The notes: generated by a model from the sequence alone, not told the origin. Numbered from the stretch's first letter, positions 22,668 through 34,534 are shown. The stretch is DNA of 57,481 nucleotides from Calocera cornea HHB12733 (GCA_001632435.1 KV423949.1:1-57481), one strand, 5' to 3'. A program made the numbers and translations.

Positions 22668-24894
22668 ATGTCAACCCCGACGCCACCTATGTCGTCCTCC
22701 AAAACACCCGTCGACTCCCATGTCGGCCCGACACAGGAAGGCACCCTACCACCAGACCTCGAGAAGGCCCCGGTGGACCGCGCTGTTGTCGATCCTCCTG
22801 CGGACGCTGCCCAACCGGGTGCACACTGGAAGACAAATGAAGTGCACAAGATTCCGAAGAAGTGCGCTTCTTGCCCGCTCTAGATATATGTGCATTGCTG
22901 ACGTCGAATGTAGTAACATGAAGCTCGTTTTTCCAGGGCTGATGCTGGCCGTCTTCCTGGCTGCCCTGGACGGGACGATCGGTGCGTACCCCCGAACCGC
23001 TGCGCATATCTGCACCTTACTGACCCTTGACATAGTCGCAACCGCCCTCCCGACCATCGTCTCCGAGATCGGCGGCGCAGACCAGTACGAGTGGATCGGC
23101 ACGGCCTACCTGCTCACAGCAACATGCGTCGCACCCCTCTACGGCAAGCTAGCTGTATGCGCCTCTCCCCCTTGCACGCATACGCATATACTGAATTCTG
23201 TACAGGACCTGATCGGCCGCAAGCCTACCCTTTACTTCTCCATTCTCATCTTTCTATTCGGCTCAGCGATGTGCGGCGCTGCGCAGAACTTCATCTGGCT
23301 CGCGGCATGCCGTGGCGTGCAAGGTATCGGCGGCGGAGGGATCATGCAGCTCGTGCAGATCACGATCAGCGACATCACCTCGCTCGAGGAGCGGGGAAAG
23401 TACTCGGGGTTCATCGGCGCGACGTGGGGGATTGCCTCTGTCATCGGGCCGCTGCTAGGCGGTGTCTTCGCCGATAAGGTGACATGGCGCTGGTGCTTCT
23501 TCATCAACCTCCCGACAGGCGGCTTCGCAGCCGCGTTGCTCTTCTTCTCCCTGCACCTCAATCCGACGCCTAAGCAGACCGTACGCGAGATCGCAGCGAC
23601 ATTCGACTGGATCGGCCTCTTCCTCATCGTATGCAGCATCGTCTGCCTGCTGCTCGGCTTCTCCTTCGGCGGCACGGACTGGAACACGCCGCAGGCCATC
23701 TCCCTCCTCGTCATCGGGGGCGTGCTCTTCCTCGCAGCTTGCATCAATGAACTCTTCACGAAACGCGATGCCATCATTCCCCCGCGCCTGTTCAAGACGC
23801 GGACGACCACGGCCATCCTCCTCGTGACGTTTTTGCACGGCATGGCATTCCTATGCGCATCGTACTACATCCCCTTATACTTCCAAGTCATGGGTGCTAC
23901 AGCCATCCTTTCGGGTGTGAAGATGCTGACTTTCTCCCTTGGCGCGGCCCTGTTTGCTGTCATCTCTGGGCTGGTGGTGGCCAAGACTGGCGACTACCGA
24001 TTTATCATATGGCTCGGCCTCACCGTAATGACACTCGGATTTGGCCTTATGATCACGCTTGACAACTATTCTTCTATGTGCGTCTCCTTACCGACTTCGG
24101 CGGAGTGCTTTCTAACAGATTCCACAGCGCACGCCAGGAAATTTTCCTGCTCGTCGCGGCCATCGGCACAGGCTGCCTGTTCCCGGCGCCCCTGATCGGC
24201 CTCCAAGCAGCAATGCCCATAAAGGACATGGCGACGTCCACATCAACCCTCGGCCTGCTCCGTACCCTAGGCGGTACGATCGGCATCTCCATCGGTGGCG
24301 CCATCTACCAGAGCGAGGTGCAGCGGCGCGCAGCGCAAGTGCCCGGGTGGACGCCGCCCTCCCGGGCGGATCTAACAAGCAACGTCAGGCAGCTGAGCAA
24401 TATCCAGCCGGACAGCCTGAGGAACGAGGTGCTGTACGCGTTTACGCGCAGCGTGAGCACTATTTGGATTGTGTGCACGCCGATTGTCTTCGCTGCGCTG
24501 CTGCTTGGTTTGCACTTTCTCGTATGTGTCTATGCGCATAATGCTGACACAATTCGTAGCGCTCTTCATGAAGAAGTACAGCTTGAAGCGCACGCTACAG
24601 CGCGGCGGTGATCCTCCCACCGGCAAGCCAGTCTCCAACGCCGCCTCTCCCTCGGCGCCGCCCACACCCGCCGCCGCCCCAACAACACAGAACGAGGAAC
24701 AGCTCTCCCCGCCTGACCCTACTGTCCCTACTGTCGCCGCACAGGACGTGCAGGTGAGCGACGAGGAGTCGGCCGTTGCGGGCGGCGAGGCGGCTTCGCC
24801 GGGCACGGCGTCTATGCACGAACCTACTGCTCGGAGGCAGCCGACACCGGTCGAGCTTGATCATGAGCGCGGGATCGGCGGTGGGATGGCATGA
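22668..24894 (+). CDS. MFS2: 14-TM major facilitator exporter, 655 aa
   Basis: Exons 22668-22861, 22914-22981, 23036-23154, 23206-24077, 24128-24507 and 24560-24894. All join in frame to the TGA at 24894. The protein looks like a DHA2-type proton-coupled exporter: [18 protein letters not shown] after TM1, [23 protein letters not shown], motif [10 protein letters not shown] and about 14 hydrophobic segments. The cytosolic C-terminus is Pro/Ala/Thr-rich and ends GIGGGMA. Internal exons of 68, 119, 872 and 380 nt match MFS1 and MFS3 exactly. An alternative acceptor 11 nt upstream of 24128 would keep a different phase and is less consistent with the paralogues. Transcribed away from MFS1 and towards MFS3. 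Substrate unknown. Confidence 0.88.
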
Positions 24895-26107
24895 TGATAT
24901 CTGTGTGATTTGCCTTGTTGTCCCGGGCGGTGGACGGAGGTGGTACGGGGATAAGACAAGATTTGAGAGAGGCTTAGGAGTGGGCGACAAAATGGACTTC
25001 GCAGGCTGCGTTATTTGCTCCCATTGCTCTGAATTTTTTGAGGGAGACGGGAAGAACTGTATTAGATACCGACTAATTATTCTATCACAGGACATCGAAT
25101 GGCTTGTGTGACGTTGCAAGATGCGCAGTGGTCGAGGTGAGCGAGCCACGCATGGTGTACGACCTTCCGCGTATTCTGAGAAAATGACGTTGGTTGTAGC
25201 TCGTACCAATGTTCCATGATCTGGCACACATATGTGCCGTTCACCTTCAGTGCTAATACGCACTACAGCATGAAGTAAGTACATATGCTAATCGAGCCAG
25301 GCAAGACACGAAGGGCATTGCACACGTACAGTAAAGCAAGACTAAAGATGCCTCAGCTCTCACTCAACTGTATGAGTATCTCTACCAGCGGGATAGTTCT
25401 CTCGCCCAACATTGACAACGGACTGGAGTACAATAAGACTCACCAATGCTTTCCCCCCATGGCCGCTGGGGTGCGGAAGCGTGATAAAAGGCCCAAATCT
25501 CATAGCAAAACGGACTTCTTGCCTCCGATGGTCATCGAACCCCAAGCCCCGCGCCGCATTAAGGTCGCCTTCAACATAGAGACAGACACCTTAGCCGGTG
25601 TGGGCAGTTTAGGTGCTTGACGCACAAGTTCATCCTACATATACCCCAAAGCTTGCACCGCCACATCGGCCTTTCCGGTATGCAGCAGTAACTGCTGCTC
25701 GCTTCTTGTCTACAGTAGCAGCTCGTACAAGGATATGTCATATGGTGGACCCGTCGCGCAGCCGCATGAAAATATCGGGTGCGTAAAATGGCGTCAAGGA
25801 GGGCATTCCCGCGGATGACTCTGGAGCCCAGGGCAGGCACGCTTGACTGGAGGCCGGACACAGACTCACCGTCAGAGCCAGTGTGCGGCTGCGCCCCACA
25901 ACGTCACGCAGCCGATTTGTTGTCCTGTGATGCGAATAGTTAACCGGTATCTGATACAGTTCTACCCAATTCCCATAATACAGAGCGATGCACGCAAGAG
26001 ACACAGCATGCAAATCCATTTTGTCGTCCTGTCTCAAGTCTCAGATGAAATCCTGTCCTCAGACATCTCTCCATCTGTCTGACCCAACAATGGTAGCCAG
26101 GGTTTCA
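24895..26107. other. Convergent intergenic region MFS2/MFS3
   Basis: Shared 3' flanks, no gene seen. A short dispersed repeat lies at 25475-25545. Confidence 0.4.
25475..25545 (+). repeat. Short dispersed repeat (also at 22150-22216 and, inverted, 44155-44220)
   Basis: Shared pattern: GGAAGCrTGATAAAAGGC, a short spacer, then AGCAAAAnGGACTTCTTGCC. The three copies are diverged and have no coding frame. Possibly remnants of a small non-autonomous element. Confidence 0.4.
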
Positions 26108-28305
26108 TCAGGCCATCCCACCGCCGATCCCAGGCTCATGATCGGGCTCGTCCGGTCTCGGCTGCCCTCTAGCAGCAAAACCGTGCATAGGCGCCGTGCC
26201 CATCGGGGCCGCCTCGCCGCCCGCGACGGCCGCCTCCTTCTCACGCACGTGTTCGCCCTGCCCGGCGGCAGCGGAAGGCGGGGAAAGCTGCTTCTCGCTG
26301 TCTGTTGTGGGGGCGGCAGCGGGCGTCGCCGGCACTGATGGGGAGGCGGCATCCGGATCTGGCTTGCCAGCGGGTGGGGCGCCGCCGCGCTGGAGCGTAC
26401 GCTTGAGCGAGTATTTCTTCATCAGGAGCGCTGTGGATGTAGTCAGTATCATGCGGGTAGTAGGATGAGAAAAAGGCCATACCAAGCAGCAGCGCCGCGA
26501 AGATGATGGGCGTGCACACAATCCAAATAGTGCTCACGCTGCGCGTAAACGCGTACAGCACCTCGTTCCTCAGGCTGTCCGGTTGGATATCGCTAAGCTG
26601 CCTGACGTTGCTCGTCAGGTCCGCCTGGGAGGGCGGCGTCCACCCGGGCACTTGCGCTGCGCGCCGCTGCACCTCGCTTTGGTAGATGGCGCCACCGATG
26701 GAGATACCGATGGTGCCGCCTAGGGTACGGAGCAGGCCGAAGGTTGATGTGGACGTCGCCATGTCTTTTATGGGCATTGCTGCTTGGAGGCCGATTAGCG
26801 GCGGTTGGAAGAGACAACCTGTGCCGATGGCTGCGACGAGCAGGAAGATTTCCTGCCGTGCGCTGTGGAGTATGTTAGAAGCTGCTACGCGGGAGGTTCT
26901 GATAATACGCACACAGACGAATAATTGTCAAGCATGATCATGAGCCCGAAGCCAAGCGTCATTACAGTCAAGCCGAACCACATCACAAACCGGTAGTCGC
27001 CAGTCTTTGCGACCACCAGCCCGGAGACGATAGCGACCAGGGCCGAGCCAAGGGAGAAGGTCATCATCTTAACGCCGGAGAGGATAGCGCTAGCGCCCAT
27101 GACCTGGAAGTACAGCGGGATGTAGTAGGACGCGCATAGGAATGACATGCCGTGCAGGAATGTCACGAGGAGAATGGCCGTCGTCGTCCGGGTCTTGAAC
27201 AGCCGTGGAGGGATGATCGCACTGCGTTTCGTGTAGAGCTCGTTAATGCACGCGGCCAGGAAGAGCACGCCCCCGATGACGAGGAGGGAGATGGCCTGCG
27301 GCGTATTCCACGCGGTGCCACCGAAGGAGAAGCCCAGGAGGAGGCAGACGATGCTGCACATTATGAGGAAGAGGCCGATCCAGTCGAACGTCGCTGCGAT
27401 CTCGCGTACGGTCTTCTTAGGCGTCGGGTTGAGGTGCAAGAAGAAGAACAAGAGGGCGGCCGCGAAGCCGCCTGTCGGGAGGTTGATGAAGAAGCACCAG
27501 CGCCATGTCACCCGGTCCGTGAACACCCCGCCGAGCAGGGGCCCGACGACAGAGGCAATGCCCCACGTCGCGCCGATGAACCCCGAATACTTTCCCCGCT
27601 CCTCCAGCGAGGTGATGTCGCTGATCGTGATCTGCACGAGCTGCATGATCCCTCCGCCGCCGATACCTTGCACGCCGCGGCATGCCGCGAGCCAGATGAA
27701 GTTCTGCGCTGCACCGCACATCGCTGAGCCGAAGAGGAAGGTGATGATGGAGAAGTAGAGGGTAGGCTTGCGGCCGATCAGGTCCTGCGCAGGGGTCAGT
27801 ATATGTAATATACATGGGAGGAGCAGGGAGGGCGCATACAGCTAGCTTTCCATAGAGGGGCGCTACGCACGTCGCGGTCAGCAAGTAGGCCGTGCCGACC
27901 CACTCGTACTGGTCTGCGCCGCCGATCTCGGAGACGATGGTTGGAAGGGCAGTTGCGACTGTGTCAGGGGTCAATAAGGTGCATATATGCGCATTGCTTC
28001 GGGGCTACGCACCGATAGTCTGGTCCAGCGCGGCTAGGAACACGGAGAGCATCAGCCCTGGAAAGACGAGCATCATGTTACTGCAGTCATGGTCAGCAAT
28101 GTGCATACATCGGGAATGGGAGATAGGCGCACTTGTGCGGGATCTCGTGCACCTCATTCGACTTCCAGTGGGCGCCAGGCGCGTTGGCGTCGACCGGTGG
28201 GTCGACAGCAGTGCGCTTCGACATGGCCTTCTCAAGGTCTGGTGGCTGGGCGCCTTCCGGCGTGGGGTCGGCATGCGAGTCGACGGGTGTGATGGAGGAC
28301 GACAT
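26108..28305 (-). CDS. MFS3: 14-TM major facilitator exporter, 644 aa
   Basis: Exons 28305-28133, 28080-28013, 27958-27840, 27784-26913, 26862-26483 and 26430-26108. Same architecture, motifs and internal exon lengths (68/119/872/380 nt) as MFS1 and MFS2. It is close to MFS2 throughout ([32 protein letters not shown]) and shares the GIGGGMA C-terminus. The start aligns with the second Met of MFS2; the sequence encoding the first seven residues of MFS2 is present upstream (TSTPTP) but without an ATG. A plasma-membrane exporter of unknown substrate is inferred. MFS2 and MFS3 look like the more recent duplicates. Confidence 0.88.
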
Positions 28306-28363
28306 TGGCGTCGGGGTTGAGGTAGGAGCGGTCTGGGGTCGTAGGGTCGTCAGGTCGTTAACG

Positions 28364-28370
28364 TTATATA
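28364..28370 (-). promoter_or_regulatory. TATA box and conserved promoter block of MFS3
   Basis: TATATAA on the minus strand, 59 nt before ATG 28305. It lies inside the ~110-bp block shared with MFS2 (ACACATCGAGCCATCTTTTT, then ACGACTCACCACTGACGCCC). Confidence 0.7.
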
Positions 28371-28459
28371 AGTGACAAATAGGTTAGGTGAGGGGAGTGG
28401 GCGTCAGTGGTGAGTCGTAAAAAGATGGCTCGATGTGTGCCGGGATGGCGTCAGCCGAT

Positions 28460-29515
28460 GATGAGGTGTGGCAGCAGCGAAGCCCTGTTGCCTAATATAT
28501 AGGATGGCCCGGTCCACCCTGCAGTTTGTAAGCCCGCCGCGATGCGCCGTGGCGGACGGCTCTGCCTGCGCGTACGCTGGAGGGGAGCGAGCAATTGATC
28601 ACCCGATCGATCCTCGCCCGGGAACGCAGCCAGATCGTCTTCCGTTTGCTGTCGCTGTGGAACGACGCGCGCTCCGGCACCCGCGGAGAGGCAGCGGCGC
28701 GGAGGGCCTGAGCGGCGCATGCCGCCCCGCATCTCAGCTCGCCTCCGCAACCCCGAGCGACGAAAACCTGCTTCCGTATTGGCGGCACGTGCAGCGGGTC
28801 TATTTCTGGCCATTCAGTGCTGAATCAGCCGCCCAAAAGGGCTTGGGCCAGCCAGGACATTGGGATGCAGACTGATGCGTTTCGGCTCCCTCTGCGGACG
28901 GCTGGCACGAACCGTTCCTCTTGCCTTTCTCGCCATGATATCAGCCTCGTCCACGCAAATCCTTTGCATGGACGAACGGATGACTGCAACCGGGGCCATT
29001 TCATTCCCCTTCTTCAGATTAAACCGGCAACTTTGCCCCTGACCCTGGGCGCCCTGGCTGCGCAGCGATCCCGGGCCCTGAGATTATATAAGCGCTGACC
29101 GGCACTGTCCGGCGCGCGGAGGGCACTTGCCGCGCTATCCGGGGCGGCGTTGCTACGCATCTGCTTGGGCGCTCCGCTGCTCCGCTGCACAGTTCGTGCC
29201 GCTCGGACGAGTCATCCTCCGGCCGAATGTCGGCGGAGCCGCTGTCCTCGTTGACCGGGATGGCTCACTGTCGCTGTTGTGTTTGGGAAGATCGCATCAG
29301 CATCAATGTCGATCGCTAATGACTTGCGCCCAATTTCAAGATTGCCATCACCGGTTCCGCAAAGCACAGACCGGTCATATCGGACTCGCGTCACTGTCCC
29401 AATGACGACGCCTTCTGGGCTCGGCCTCTCTCGGGTGACTTGACATGATTTGTGACTCATCGGCTAAGTGGGGAGGACAGCGTCAACGTCAACTTCGTCT
29501 GCTACATCAGATGAT
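28460..29515. other. Intergenic, no gene seen
   Basis: About 1 kb between MFS3 (5' side) and gene F (3' side). Open frames here overlap on both strands and have no splice support. TATA-like ATATATAGG near 28495 and TTATATAAGC near 29084 have no gene attached. Confidence 0.4.
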
Positions 29516-31026
29516 CTAAGGAACGGCTTCATCCACAGGCCCACGGCGACGGCGAGGTGGAGATACCTCAATCGAAGTCGGGTCGTCGTCCGAACGGGGT
29601 CGCTTCTTGGGGGACTCGCGCTTGTTGGGGCGGTGCTGGCTGTAGGGGTTTTCGCCGGGGGATACGGGAGGTTCACGTGAAGTTGTCTGGCTTGCTGAGA
29701 CGGGCGAGTGCTCGTTGCTGCGTCGGAGTCTATCGAGACACTCGCTAGAGGCTGCAATCGCTAAGCTGAGCTTTTCCACTGACAACTTCATTCGGGCTCT
29801 GGCGTCTTCGAAAGAAAGGTTCACAGGCTTGTCAAGGTCGTTCCGCTTGATTCGAGGTAGAGGAGTTCCAACGCTGGGTTTGCTGGGGAGACCATCTATA
29901 GCAGCCTTCCAAGAAACCAAGTCTCAGGAATCAGCTATGGATAAGGAAGAGTCTTTCATTACCCTTTGAACTTCCGGCCCTCCTTCTGCATGCTCCATAG
30001 AATGAGTCTCTCTTAACGACGCCGACGCTCCCTGTTGGATATCGACGCTGCCTCCGTCCCCCCGAATCGTTGGGAGAACTGCAAGCTGCGGTCAGTCCCA
30101 CTCAACAAAGCTGACAGCACACATACTAGCAAGACCTGTCGGCAGGTGACTCTGTCCCACGTCCTTCACAGAGTCTGGAGGCTTGCTGGGCACCAGAGCC
30201 AATGGCTTGACATCCAAGTCGAATATCGGTTCGTCCTTGAGATACTCTATGTAGGCCTGTCCGGAAGTTAAGCGGCAGTATCGCCTCGGACTGAATATTA
30301 CTAACTGAGCTGGGCTTCTTAAGTATCCCTAGTATCTACCGGTCAGCATGTGTCGCAGTGCTTTGTAGATGGAGGACTTACCCCACTGCGATAGCGGATA
30401 GAAGTCCTGGCTCGCAAACGCCTCTCTAAGGATGTCCGTGAACCAGGAGTGCTTCTCCTGCTCCAAGAACCGCTTGGCGTTGTCCAATACGGACAAGGCT
30501 TGGTCCAGGCGCGCATCGGATTTGACAATGGCGACGAGCGTAATTACGGGTGAGAAGCGTTGGTCCCATGCGTACGCCTCTAGGCGGCGCAAAACCGTCG
30601 CGTCGAACGCAGCAGCGTCGTCCAGTTCAGGTGGCGGGATAACCGGCGGGGTGTGCTTTATCCTTTCCAGCTGTGGTGAGCCATCATGTAGGTCGGCTGC
30701 AGGAGAACGTCGTCATCAGAGCGTGGTTATCATGCCGTTATCCCTATACTCACTCATCTTGGCGATAGTAAGAAGGCTCCGCCCCGGCTTGCAGATATAC
30801 TCGAGGATGCTTTTTCGTTCCGGATCTTTCTCGATGAGAGAAGGCAGTTGTCGAGGTCGCGCAGCCACGGATCCACAGGCTCGCAAACGCTGGCAACCGC
30901 CACCACAGCGAAAAGAGGCAGCACCGTGTTGGCTGGGCAATACGACCGAAGGTACGACAGGATGCGCTCGGTGAGCTCGATCGCGTCTCGATCAATATCA
31001 GCTGATAAGTCAATGACAATGTCCAT
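29516..31026 (-). CDS. Gene F: two copies of the family domain in tandem, one frameshift
   Basis: Proposed exons: 31026-30754, 30696-30382, 30328-30306, 30256-30127, 30078-29963 and 29905-29516. Exon 1 encodes a divergent copy of the domain (LTERILSYLRSYCPANTV, WLRDLDN), but a surplus dinucleotide in a CTCTC run near 30833-30843 shifts the frame before LIEKDPERKSILEYI. Exon 2 encodes a second copy (VLRRLEAYAWDQRF, TLVAIVKSDARLDQAL). It is 315 nt long and flanked by phase-1 introns, so it could be duplicated without frame loss. The C-terminal exon is basic (KRPRSDDDPTSIEVSPPRRR), possibly a nuclear signal. There is no Cys module. The last intron (57 nt) is needed to skip an in-frame TGA. Either a pseudogene or an intact gene with a sequence error. 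Confidence 0.55.
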
Positions 31027-31372
31027 TTTGGTAGTCTGACGGGCAATGCTGGCTGCGGCCTCCAGCCTGAGAGAGGAAGAGGAAGGGGGAGCACTCTACG
31101 ACGCGTCAAACGAGAATAGCTGTGCTGCGTTCGACGCTCATATTTTCCTTCTGGCGCGCTTGGAAACGCGCCCAGGTCCGCTCGTCACTCAGCACCGCAT
31201 GTGTCTGTGGCGAGACACTCGCCACATATTATGCACTGACCAAGCGTCAAAGGTTTGCGGTTTATTTACATACACCTAATACCCAGCGTAGTTTCGTTCT
31301 CATCTCTCTCGTCGCCGTTCCATCGCTCTCCTCCGCCCCTTCCTACCACATTCACATCACTGATACTCAGGA

Positions 31373-31648
31373 ATGGTGCAAGCCCTGTCCTCTACTGGTG
31401 CCGGAGCACTGGACGCCGACTCCGCGGATCACCTGTCTGAGCAAACCAAGTCTCCCGATGAGCTCGTCCAGTCGCTGCTGTCGAAATATCGGGCTGCCGA
31501 TACATTCAAGCTGGTGCTGACACTCATTGCGGTCGTGAAGAGTTCCCCAGAGATGGATCAGTCTCTTCGGGATGTGGACAAAGCGGCAGAACATCTAGAA
31601 CGCCAACCTTGGGTGGCTGGAATAGTAGAGGTCACCTTTCGATCCTAG
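31373..31648 (+). pseudogene. Gene G: lone family domain, early stop
   Basis: The ATG at 31373 opens 91 codons: a Ser/Ala-rich lead, then a good copy of the domain (PDELVQSLLSKYRAADTF, TLIAVVKSS, MDQSLRDVDKAAEHLE). It stops at TAG (31646-31648) about ten residues before the usual exon end, and the next GTAAGT is in the wrong phase. No partner domain is found before gene H begins. It is either a domain-only short protein or a truncated first exon. The ~250 bp to gene H has no coding features. Confidence 0.5.
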
Positions 31649-31903
31649 CTTTCAGCTTGGAAGCAGTAAGTCTAAGGAAGCAATAGTCAATTGAAGAGAT
31701 GCGTCCAAGAGCGACACGCACTTGCGTCCGCTTGTCCCAAAGCGCCTGCCACAGAACACTGGCCGATGCCGCGCGTCCGGCATCGACCACGTGTGTCAGC
31801 GCATAGACGAGGGCGCGTATTTTCGTCGTCTGTTTACTGGTGAGGGCCCGCGCCTCGTTTGACTCTTGTCTTTGCTCTTGCCTCCGCGCATCGACCCTTT
31901 TTG

Positions 31904-33044
31904 ATGCTGCGCTCGACCTCCACTACGAACGCTGGCAGTGATTCCACAGCAGCTGACAATATGCTGCAGTTCTCTGCCGAGGAGCATGCACAGCTCGACG
32001 TGCTTGTTCTCGATCGACTCACGGGTTATGGATCGGCGCAGAGCTTCAATGCAGTTCTCACCCTTGTTGCGATCGTGAAGACATGCGATGCTCTGGAACC
32101 GTCCCTCGGCGATCCGGATGAAGCTAGAAAAATGGTCCACCACAACCCATGGTTTGTTCAAGAGCTAGAGGCGGCGTTTGTTGAGAAATCATACAAAGTG
32201 ATTCGCGACCGTCGTAAGTATTGATCAGTTACACCCTGCTGAGCAATTTGCTGAATCTTCACTTATGTAGCGATTTTGCATCGACCGGTATAGCAATACA
32301 TTCCTCTTTCCGCAATGAACTCTGAAGCTCTACAATCTATAGGCACTGAAGATCGAGGCGTTACAGGAGAGCGATAACGTCGAGAAGCTCCGGATTGGAC
32401 CCACATCGGGCGACGTCGCGAACCACCTGCAATTTGAGGGGCAGGACTCTGAAGACAGCGGAGTAGTGCCAACTGTTGAGGTAATGGTCTCTCCATACCC
32501 ATGTGTTTTACGTATCTAAGGAACATTGAGTGGTTCCATAATCCCAGCTGCGATGCGTGCCAGATCTTGGAGATTGGACACTGTGAGCGTATTGCAGGGA
32601 CAGAAACCTGTGCCTATTGTACCGGCTGGGACCGCCCGTGCACATATGGTGCTAGTGTCCCGCGCGGCGTGCCTCCGGACCTATGGTCGCAGCTCCGTGT
32701 TCTCTTCAAACGTTGGATGGAATGGGAGGGCGGACGAGATCTCACCGCCAAACTTGATCCTATACTGAAGGAACTCCCGGAATATATGGCGGTCTGCCAA
32801 TATATCTACGAGCTCAACAAGAAGGAAAATCCCGAGACATCGCGTGTCTACCAGGCTTTGAAGAAGAATGTGGGTGGTGACCTTATGTTCGCCTGGATGG
32901 TGGATCGAATGAGGTACGCCAGTTAGCATCAATGCATTGGGCTTGTCTGTTCTAATCTCATGTCCTAGGAGGGAGGGTACACTCGAGAGGCTTGAACGAC
33001 AAAAGAAGGGCCGCAGCTCTTCCAGGAAGCGGAAGAGACTATGA
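31904..33044 (+). CDS. Gene H: family domain + one Zn2Cys6-like module, possible frameshift
   Basis: Exons 31904-32213 (recurrent domain: LDVLVLDRLTGYGSAQSF, TLVAIVKTC), 32271-32287, 32343-32480, 32548-32913 and 32969-33044. The 17-nt second exon encodes ILHRP, matching LLRRK in gene E and ALRRK in gene D. Exon 4 has C-x2-C-x7-C-x8-C-x2-C-x6-C-x-Y, then a helical region. The last exon ends in a basic tail (KKGRSSSRKRKRL), a probable nuclear signal. Exons 1-3 and 4-5 are each in phase, but the exon 3/4 junction is off by one base, and I found no donor/acceptor pair that repairs it. This may be a frameshift, a missed micro-exon or a sequence error. Confidence 0.6.
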
Positions 33045-33253
33045 GCATGAGCTAGCGCACCATGGCTTGCATAAGCCATTAGTCTTCTAGTGGGACATTA
33101 AGCACCGAGGATCTACATTTCTTCTATAGCACAGCAAGTACTCGGTGAGAGAGGTATAGCCTCGACAACTACAAATATGAGCCACAAACGGGAGACCACT
33201 TATCCTGAGTTGGTATAAAGGCATTGATGAGAGTTCACTAGTCGACTTACGAC

Positions 33254-34131
33254 GCATGGAGCAGCAGACACGTTCAATCCGATCTTCACCCTTCTTTCGG
33301 TGAGCAGATCTGTCCTCAGCTGGATCAGGAACTTGGAGACGTGGACAACGCGGCTAGTTTTCTGCAGAGCAGCTCCTGGGTTGCCTCGTTCATGAAGCTT
33401 GCCTTCAAGGAGAAGACGCACCAATTTGTTTGAGGCGTATGCCATGCCCTCTTCTCATATCCTTCAAGCATCACTAACTGAGTCCGCCCTGCCCCAGCCA
33501 TCCTTGTGGCCCAGGTAACTAGTCCCCCACTGATACCTCTGATGATCACGACTGAGCTGTCAGTTCCAGCCTATAAAAATTGAAGAGCTTGAAGCAGAAG
33601 AGTTGATGAAGCCTGCGCCAAGTCCCGCTTCCACCGACAACACAAATAGTACGGAAAGGAGCGATAGTCTCTCTGAGACAGTCGAGGAACCAAATGCGCA
33701 GGTATACCTGAGTATCTGTAACCGAAGTTACCTAACTCCTTCGCTAAGAGAGATTGTAGATCGCCACGGCTTGGGATGAGTGCTGGGCCGGCGTAACGCC
33801 GTGCACGATTCGTGACGGGATGGATAAGTGTAAAGCTTTCACTCAGTGGGGCAGGATTTTCACCCGCTATACCGACCAATGTCCACGGGGTGTTCCACTT
33901 GATCTCTACCAGGCTCTTGGTGCCCTCCTCAAAAGTGGATGGAAAGGGGCGAAGAGGGAGACCTGACATCAAAGAGGGGAACTGGAATTGAAGAAACACC
34001 CAGAACATGCCACCGTCTGTCGACGGCTTTGCCATATGGACGAGGCGGAAGACCCAGAGCACTCCACCATATATGTGAATTTGAGGTCCGCGGGACGCTT
34101 TGGTCAAAGGTGGATGTTGAATGGCCTGTGA
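33254..34131 (+). pseudogene. Relic I: decayed paralogue of gene H
   Basis: Traceable from the domain (TFNPIFTLLSV, then in another frame CPQLDQELGDVDNAASFL and SSWVASFMKLAFKEK) through a linker (PIKIEELEAEE; gene H has ALKIEALQESD) to the Cys-module region. There CxxC has become WDECW and TYGASVPRGVP has become RYTDQCPRGVP. Downstream the helical region is recognisable in a third frame (KKHPEHATVCRRL, then GQRWMLNGL). At least two frameshifts and several lost Cys make a functional product unlikely. It follows gene H in tandem, same strand. The acidic open frame at 34144-34329 just after may be unrelated. Confidence 0.65.
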
Positions 34132-34331
34132 GCCGACTGAGCTATGCTAGAAACCGCCGATGTGAGCGCTTGGAAGCAGATTTGCTTAGGGATAATGGCA
34201 CACTTAAAGTTGTTTCCCCGCGATGAAGATGATGAAAGCGATGAAGACTACCGTGAAGACTATGAGTTGGATGAGTATGACGAACATGACGCAAGGGAAG
34301 CTGCTGATGTTGACGTTGATGTGAGCTGAGG

Positions 34332-34534
34332 CAGCAGGTGTGTTACCAGTACCTATACTCACAGCCTCACCAGGACTAGGACTGGGAGCCGTGTAGACAC
34401 TACTGGACAAACCAACTCCAGACAGATGTATTCACAACTAGTTTCGCAACCATTCAGATACCGACTTAATCAGACACATGTTTACAAATGAGTCAAAGAA
34501 CAAACATCAGCCTCCACACCCCCGGCTTTCCACC
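34332..34534. other. Short intergenic stretch
   Basis: 3' flank of the VOC gene remnant; nothing recognised. Confidence 0.3.

Noticed and set aside
34144..34329. Acidic 61-codon frame after relic I
   Set aside because: Low-complexity Asp/Glu repeat; no start context, splice structure or paralogue. It may be part of the decayed 3' end of relic I.
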